Part shown: in pieces, positions 46,986 to 64,000 of the stretch
Layout of the letters: each line of letters opens with the position of its first letter
Numbering within the stretch: the stretch's first letter is position 1
Assembly (NCBI RefSeq): GCF_964355755.1
Contig: NC_092670.1
Span: forward strand, 20,583,201 to 20,647,200
Length of the DNA: 64,000 nucleotides
Origin: Antedon mediterranea
Lineage: Eukaryota; Echinodermata; Crinoidea; Comatulida; Antedonidae
Direction: 5' to 3'
Notes under the pieces: model-generated
The model's database searches: none
Seen by the model: only the letters and a program-made list of their open reading frames with translations
What the model was told of the DNA's origin: nothing
Translations under genes and position numbers: made by a program

Positions 46986-48126
46986 TTAAGGACCATTTTT
47001 AGGTCCAAGGACCAATTTTGTGTGATAAATGTTGGTGTAGACAACAATTTGTTTTATGTGATTGTGGATACTAGTAAATTGTACATTGTTGATGACCTAC
47101 TTTCATGTGAACAAGACCTAAGATAAGGCAAGTTGTATGTGATTGGATACTTGTTGATGACCTATTATGTAATCCATACAGTAATGACTGATCCAGCTTT
47201 ATGTAGACTTTATATTTTTGTTTTATACCATATTTCTATTATTAATACTGTAGAATTGTTATGGCAATATAGTATTAATATGGCAATAAATATAGTACAC
47301 ATAAATTGTATAGTCTTGGTGATTTTGTTTATTTAAAGTTCAGCTTTTATACTTAATATTATGTATCACCTGTATTTATATTTTTGTATTCATTTTTATA
47401 GAAAAAAGTCATTTTATAAAGAGTATTATTATTACACTTTATTATACAGTATTTAATTTTTAAATCAATATACTGCCCTCTATTTTTGAGTATCATAATA
47501 CAGTACTGTTTTACAAAAAAGTGCATGTGTCTTTTTTTTAGCCAGCTTATTTACATATCAAACCAGAGGTACTGTACCTAATTTAGTTAATGGAAGTTGT
47601 GCTTATTTGTTAAAATAATTTCTAAACGTTGGTTGATGATATACTTTAAATTCAACCTCAATTTTATAATATTGTTACAACATCCACATCATGATGGTCA
47701 TTTTTACTAACTATAGCAAGCAATTGAGAAAATAGAAAAGACATTTTTAAATAATTAAAATAGTATATACAATGAAAAATGAGCTGTGGTATAACTAAAT
47801 GAGTTGAACATTTTATGCGTCAATAATTTGAAGCATTAAATAGAGGAAAATAATAACTAATTTTGACTCTGACGGATTCTAAAAATAGAAAACTATAGGG
47901 GTCGCCTTATAAAAGCACTTTTTGTAGCGATTGGTTATTTCAGTTTGTTTCGGAATTGCTCAACTGTACTTCCGTGTGTGTTCTGCATGAACGACAGTCC
48001 CCACACCCATGTTGTCGCGCCTATCACACAGCACAGGGCCTAGTAAACTTAGTAAACGTCTAATAAATCGTCATTAAGCAACATTATTGATAAATTGAAG
48101 CATAGTGTTGATTTAAGTGATTAATA
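46986..48126 (+). other. RPUSD1 3'UTR and Rac upstream region
   Basis: The RPUSD1 3'UTR probably ends after AATAAA at 47285-47290. The remainder is AT-rich up to a more GC-balanced stretch (47890-48070) that is the likely Rac promoter and 5'UTR. No TATA box or coding sequence was recognised. Confidence 0.45.
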
Positions 48127-58229
<10,103 letters not shown>

Positions 58230-59255
58230 ACACCTCAGATTATTCAGGACATTTTTCATCTGTGTACTCTATGTTGCCAAGAGTTGAATAACAAACATAA
58301 CAACAATTTTCACACTACATTGGAATAGAGAATACTAAAGACAACACGCCAGTTATTAAAATTGAATTCTATAATACTTCATTTGTGAAGTTTTGCCAAA
58401 AGTTTTTGAGATGTATAAATAATAGTGTTTATTGTTTCAAAGATTAAAATGGCATTAGCTTTCTTGCAAATGTACCATGTTGGGTCTCATGAATGATAAA
58501 GTTAACTTGGTAACAGTTAATTATTGTTCAAAATGAATGTATGGCCACTACTTTGTGTTTGAAGATGTGGTAGGAAATAGGATGCATTTTCTGATGTCAT
58601 CTTCATAGATGCTGGTAACAAGTTTAAAGTGATAAATTCCATGTTCATTCAGTCTTATAGAATACATTAGGATTTGCAAATCAAAACTTTTAGTCACAAA
58701 AATCTTTTATACGGTTTATCATATAATAAAAGTAAATTAGAAAATTAAATAAATTCAGTGAAAATTAGGCCTTTTTAGTTATTTTTGCCGTTTCTTCTTT
58801 GAACCACTTATGGTAACAATCCATAAAATATTGTCTCTACTTTCCATCGTTTACTGTTGTATAGTCAACGTTATTTACAGTGTTTCTATTGGACAAATTA
58901 TTTCTAAACCAAATCTTCGTATACTGAAAGAAAAAATGTCTATGTATATTTTAATATTGTTTTATAGTTTAGTTCAAATGAATTCAATGCGTTATTTTGC
59001 ATTAAGAGAACGGTTTGCGTAAAAAAACTATTCTAGTAGAATTTTTCTGCGCGCGTGTGTGAACATGAATGTAACTCTTTATCAATTGTGGAAAAATTGT
59101 ACATAAAATTTGTTTATAACGCTTAATTAGTGGCGTGGAAAATATCGTACATAGATAGGGACAATGTAAGCTTGTAAAATAGATTGGCTGATAGTGGTGG
59201 CATGGGTTTATTAATTTTCTAAAAATTATTCTTTATGTGCATAATCTTTACACAT

Positions 59256-59338
59256 ATGACATTGCAACCTTTTTACATGACATTGCAACCATTTTACATG
59301 GCATTGCAACCCTTTTACACGTATAATATTGCAACCTC
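59256..59338 (+). repeat. tandem repeat of about 25 bp
   Basis: Four imperfect units of the form ACATTGCAACCTTTTTACATG. Confidence 0.75.
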
Positions 59339-60679
59339 ATATCCATTGTCATTGGGGAGGAATAATTGTATTGTCCTGTTTATTTGGAAGTGAATTAACA
59401 TTTTTTTACAGATGCACAATAAACAGTGCTAATTAACTATGTAAAATTGATAATGTTACCAAGATCCTTCTCAGTGTACTACTGTTTTTAACATTCTGTA
59501 GAACTAAAATCTATTGATTTTGAAATTGCTGTGGCCTAATACCATTCTACACTATCGTTAACACAGAAGGTCTATTGCAGACTATTTTAAACCTATGAAT
59601 GCCATTCTGTCCAGTTCAGCTATAGGGCTTTCTTAAAACATAAAAAAATAGGGTCTTCCCACAATGCATTGTTTTTAAACTTACACAAATTGTATATTTA
59701 CAGACAGCAATATACAGCATGTCATGTGTTTATTGGGCAATCCAAAGTAAAAAATATAAGTATGTCCTGAATATTTACGACATCCTTATGTTTCAAATAA
59801 ACAATAATAAAAAGATAATAATTAATAATTATTTTCTATCTAATTAGGATTGTTTCAATTACATGTGTGATGTCAAAGGTCACACTAGGCATATTCGACT
59901 GATCTGAGTAGACTTAATGCATCAATTACTCGGAGGTGCTGATTTGAATAGATTCTGTAGGTCTCAAAGCAGACAGTCGAAAAGGCCTACTGTAAGATCA
60001 TACGAAAGAAAACTTTTGACATCTCATATAGTAAACTACAATAAAGATGCTATAATAATTTCTTCCATTAAGTTTGATATATGTTTCAGTGTTTTATACA
60101 AGTAAATATTAATAAGTTTACTTTTAATTTTTACTAAATAATGGAGTAAAAAGCGATGTATTTTTTAAGATTCAAATTTAATTTTTATTCTTGGGACAAA
60201 TTTTCGGGTGTTAAAAATTGTTTTACTTTAGTTGCTGCAGTAATTGAACTGCATGTGGTTTGGCATCTAGACATATAAACAGGTGTCTTCACTTTCTTTG
60301 AGACGTCAATTTACAGGTGATTGAAATTAGAAGATACTATGTTTCTTCAATATTTGCCACATTCACATACAATATTTACTGCAGCAAAGCATAAAACTAC
60401 TGCAGTAAAATTATTTTAACATGGCCCGAAGTACAAAATACTGTTGTGTTTGAAAAAATCAACTTTATGTAATTTAGAATTTTGTTTTTGACCTGTGCCT
60501 TGCATTGTGTGTAGATTATAGAAATTTCATAAATTTATCGATTTCTTTTGTTACTAAAAATTAACAGGAATTTAATGGCTTCCAAATAATATTATTATAA
60601 TGAAATATATGGAAAAAATGAAGTGTACTTGTTTTGAATTGTTGTGTTTTATTTATGAGTATAACATTTGTTATTTATG

Positions 60680-60783
60680 TATACCTCTAGGCTTAGTTGA
60701 CTGGTAACTTGTTGTATACCTCTAGGCTTAGTTGACTGGTCACTTGTTGTATACCTCTAGGCTTAGTTGACTGGTCACTTGCA
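60680..60783 (+). repeat. 35-bp tandem repeat, three units
   Basis: Three nearly identical units start with TATACCTCTAGGCTTAGTTG and end with CTGGTCACTTG-type sequence. Confidence 0.85.
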
Positions 60784-61023
60784 AACACCCTGCAGTGATC
60801 TAAGCCACTGCTCACATACAAACAGCGACGGTCCAGTCGAAACACGCCTTTTGCCTTTTATTTTAGAAAGTCATTTAATATTAAGGAGGTTGGTTTACTG
60901 GGCTGTATGCCTTATCCAGTAAATCGATATCAATCAATGATACAGTAGGATACCAAATGGATACAGTATTTCATTTCTATGCTAACTATTATCTATCAGC
61001 ATCCACAGAAACGATGTGGGTAA

Positions 61024-61157
61024 AGCTGTGTCTACACTATCAAACTTTGTGATGAAAAAATGTGATGTGGCCATATGATGATGTCATATCACTACCACCA
61101 TATTTGGGTACATCGCACTTTTTTTTGTCAAACTAGTTTGATAGTGTAGACAGAGCT
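61024..61157. mobile_element. palindromic MITE, family A copy 8
   Basis: Left arm AGCTGTGTCTACACTATCAA and right arm GATAGTGTAGACAGAGCT, with GTCAAACTAGTTTG before the right arm. It is one of the best-preserved copies and contains one CACTACCACCATATT unit. Confidence 0.75.
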
Positions 61158-61299
61158 TAACACAGTGACTCAATTTAGAAATTGAAAGTTGATAATGTAG
61201 GTAATACTTATGCTGTATATTGTGTAATAAACAGTGGCATAATATATGAGCACTCACTGGCTAAACCCAGGCGCACCAGAGCTTAAGGGGTCCTAGAGC

Positions 61300-61545
61300 A
61301 TGAGCAGTTTTTTTTGTTTTTTTTTTACCATATTTAATGAGGGTGATCCATCCAGCAATTGCTGATCATTAGGGACCCTCAGAGGTTCACAAGACAAACA
61401 TATACACAAGATGCTCTACATAAACAAAATCTTATTACAAGTCTTTGGGAGTGGAGTTGTAATTTTGTCCTTTCATGATATGTGACAGGATTGGTAGCCA
61501 AGCATCATAACCACCAAGCCACAATTCCACTATAGCAGTCCAATG
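61300..61545 (-). mobile_element. tRNA-derived SINE, copy 2
   Basis: The minus-strand head GTGGAATTGTGGCTTGGTGG carries an A-box-like TGGCTTGGTGG. The body shares ACAACTCCACTCCCAAAGAC and TTTATGTAGAGCATCTTGTG with the copy at 31.4 kb. The tail runs TGCTGGATGGATCACCCTCA into an A-rich end. The B-box region is shortened relative to copy 1. Confidence 0.7.
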
Positions 61546-61549
61546 CAAC

Positions 61550-62276
61550 TGTTATGCGCGATTTGAACGATTTGCGCAATTTAAAATTGCGCAAGGATTT
61601 TTTTGCGCAATCAACTTGCGCAATTTCAAATTGCGCAAGAAAATCTTTGCGCAATTTTAAATTGCGCTGCACAATTTGTAAATTGCGCAAGATAGTTCTT
61701 GCGCAATATGACACCTTTGCGCAATTTGAAAACGAACTGTAAATTTTCCAATACATGGCTAGGCTAGGCCTAGGCAGAGGAGTTTAAAATTTAGTATTTT
61801 ATTATATAGGGTAAATAAGACCATTTCAATGAAGATAATGTTAATACTCACTTTTTAAGTTTTTAATATTAGTTTAAGCTAGGCCATGTAACCTAGTCAG
61901 TATCAGTAGTCCAGACCCTAGCTAGGCTAGAGTAGTATAGCCGGCCGCCCGCGCTGCGCCCGTCTGGTGGAACACCACCGCTTCGTTTTCCTTCGTCGGT
62001 TCTTCGACGGTATGCTAACTTATAACAATATTTGCACTACTAAAATAAGGAAATGCGATATTTATCTTTAATTTTGAATCATTCTTAGAAATTACTATAA
62101 AAATATGGGTGTGCATGATTTCACAATCTGTCGAAAAACCTTGCGCAATTTGCAGATTACTTGCGCAATTTAATACGTTGCTTGCGCAATTTGAAACACA
62201 TGTTTCAATTCAAATTGCGCAAGGATTTTTTTTGCGCAATTTCAAATTGCGCAAATCGTTCAAATTGCGCATAACA
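61550..62276. mobile_element. 727-bp TIR element with 15 TTGCGCAA palindromes
   Basis: The left end TGTTATGCGC and right end GCGCATAACA are inverse, flanked by CAAC on both sides (61546-61549 and 62277-62280). The first and last 60-70 bp are near inverse copies. Nine exact TTGCGCAA octamers lie in the left part and six in the right. No transposase is present. The short open frames are driven by the repeats. Confidence 0.75.
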
Positions 62277-62280
62277 CAAC

Positions 62281-64000
62281 TACTCAGCATTGGAAGATTA
62301 ATAAACCTATGCCCTGTGCATTACGCACATTGGTAATAAACAGTAATTTTAGACCAAAGTAAACCATATTCTATACAGTAATTACATTTTAGTTAGAATA
62401 TCAACATTTATTCAGTACTAGTATTAGGAACAATGTACTAAAAAAACAATTACGGAGGTATATGCTATTTTAAAAATTGAATTTGACAAGGTTTCTTTGT
62501 AGACTAGGTTACAGCATCGTTAACACAGTGTATGTAATACAGTTAATTGATTTCTTAATGATTATGTTTCTGCTTACAGAGGGCAGTAACAACTTTGGTC
62601 AATTTAAAAACCCAGTGAACTTCAATATGCCTATATACAATAATAATACACTAATATACCAATAATAAATATGTTCACATAACACTATTCAAGGTTTATA
62701 TGGAGCACATTACATCATTAAAATCACATGGTCAAAGGTTATAGGTTAGGTCAAAGGTTAGCACAAAATATTGAAACTACATGGTCAAAAAATTTGTTTA
62801 AAAAATCTTAAAATCATACAGTATACTGAATATAAATTCTAATTGAATACATAAAGGTTCACTACATTTTTTTATATTTTTTAAATTATTTTACATTTTA
62901 AAAGTTAATTTAATTGGTTATTTAGTTAGAATTCATCATTAAATGTAACAAATAAATTCATTCATGATTTTAAAATATTACAGGAAAAAAAAAGTTAAAA
63001 TTCAAGGTAAAACACTTTTTAGTCAATACAAATCAAGAAAAACAAAACTTTGTTTCAAGAATCAGACACAATTGAGCGTGTCATACTTGAGCATGCCATA
63101 TGTAGGTTAACAGGGCAGGATCATCTATTTTACACTCTTACATAACAATAAAAATTGTACGCTTTCTGCCAAACACAGAATCAGGTGCTATTCTAGTTAA
63201 CATGCACACGTACGGTAAAATGTTAAGTAGGTACGGTAATTGTAATCATTCATTATTATGTAATATAGGTTTATTCACATACAGTTTTTTTAAAATATAA
63301 ACACCTCTGCTTGAGGAACTTAAATAGTACATGACCTTAAATTTAGATTCAAATTTAGTGGCGTTTTAACAGATTTTAAACCATTCTAACTAGTAAATTA
63401 GCCCCTTGAGTTTAATTCAGCAATTTTTTTATACATATAAATCATACTAAACAATATTTACCATACTGATTAAGATTTAGGCTCACTCAGCAATTTTCGG
63501 GTGGACAGTATCCCTGAAAACCCATGTGTAGGGTTTAAAATGGTAACTTAAACCCAATCCATGTCAGTATTACAATGAACAATTTATTACATTTTGGAAA
63601 TTAATCTAATAATATAAAAATAAATACATAATAATATAATATTTGAAAACATATGGGATAATTCTTAATTTTCATTTAAGAACACATTTTTGGGATAAGA
63701 ATCGCAAAATATGAATCAAAAATGTATTATTAATCTAATGAAATTATATACTACCTGCTAGTGCTAATATTACTTATACACATGTTACAAATTACTATTA
63801 TTTAAACACTGCCTTCTTATGATAACATTTTACTCTGTTAAAAATGTCATATAATCAGATAAAAATCAGTTACAGGACACACAACCAATGCATTTCATTT
63901 GGATATTATTATGCTAATGATCAAAATTAAGCCTTTTCCCCAGTTTAAATTTAGATTAATTACAGTTTAAATCTGAGATAGCGGACTAGACAATTCTACC
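62281..64000. other. AT-rich sequence, no feature recognised
   Basis: No exon, RNA gene or inverted-repeat element was identified on either strand. Short frames, such as 62477-62665, have no recognised similarity. Confidence 0.45.

Larger units (their letters stand above)
58230..61023 (+). other. Rac 3'UTR and downstream sequence
   Basis: The Rac 3'UTR begins here. Candidate AATAAA hexamers occur near 58747 and 59417, and the true end cannot be chosen from sequence alone. No other gene was recognised. Two small tandem repeats are listed separately. Confidence 0.45.

Overview
This is a window of an intron-rich animal nuclear genome. Six protein-coding genes can be read exon by exon: NDUFAB1 (3' end only), ECHS1, WDR45B/WIPI3, a P4HB-type protein disulfide isomerase, RPUSD1 and a Rac GTPase. 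Their splice sites keep frame, and the predicted proteins nearly match vertebrate orthologues in length. AT-rich non-coding DNA, many short terminal-inverted-repeat elements, tRNA-derived SINEs and the very frequent word AGGCCTA suggest a marine invertebrate deuterostome such as an echinoderm or hemichordate. That placement is an inference, not proven.

Layout. Positions 1-3215 hold the last coding exon and a spliced 3'UTR of NDUFAB1 (+). About 3.2-19.6 kb has no gene I recognise, only minisatellites and small repeats. ECHS1 (-, 19732-22304) and WDR45B (+, 22702-32391) diverge from a shared 0.4-kb promoter region. WDR45B intron 1 holds two tandem copies of a 1.52-kb terminal-inverted-repeat element. 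The disulfide isomerase (-, 35889-42618) has a TATA box and an ER-stress-element-like site upstream. A 5'-truncated LINE (-, 43.5-44.8 kb) lies between it and RPUSD1 (+, 45576-46985). The Rac gene (+, 48127-58229) has a last intron made mostly of 21-bp satellite interrupted by a pogo-like element. About 58.3-64 kb holds repeats only, including an element with 15 copies of the palindrome TTGCGCAA.

The genes are housekeeping and do not form one pathway: mitochondrial acyl carrier/complex I, mitochondrial beta-oxidation, autophagy, ER oxidative folding, RNA pseudouridylation and cytoskeletal signalling. The interest lies in gene linkage (WDR45B, PDI and Rac recall human 17q25.3; PDI and RPUSD1 recall 16p13.3), in unusual splice-site features and in the mobile and satellite DNA. 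I found no clearly new multi-gene system. The best leads are the minisatellite in phase with the ECHS1 exon 4 splice donor, the tandem 1.52-kb elements, the TTGCGCAA element and a hammerhead-like core in Rac intron 2.
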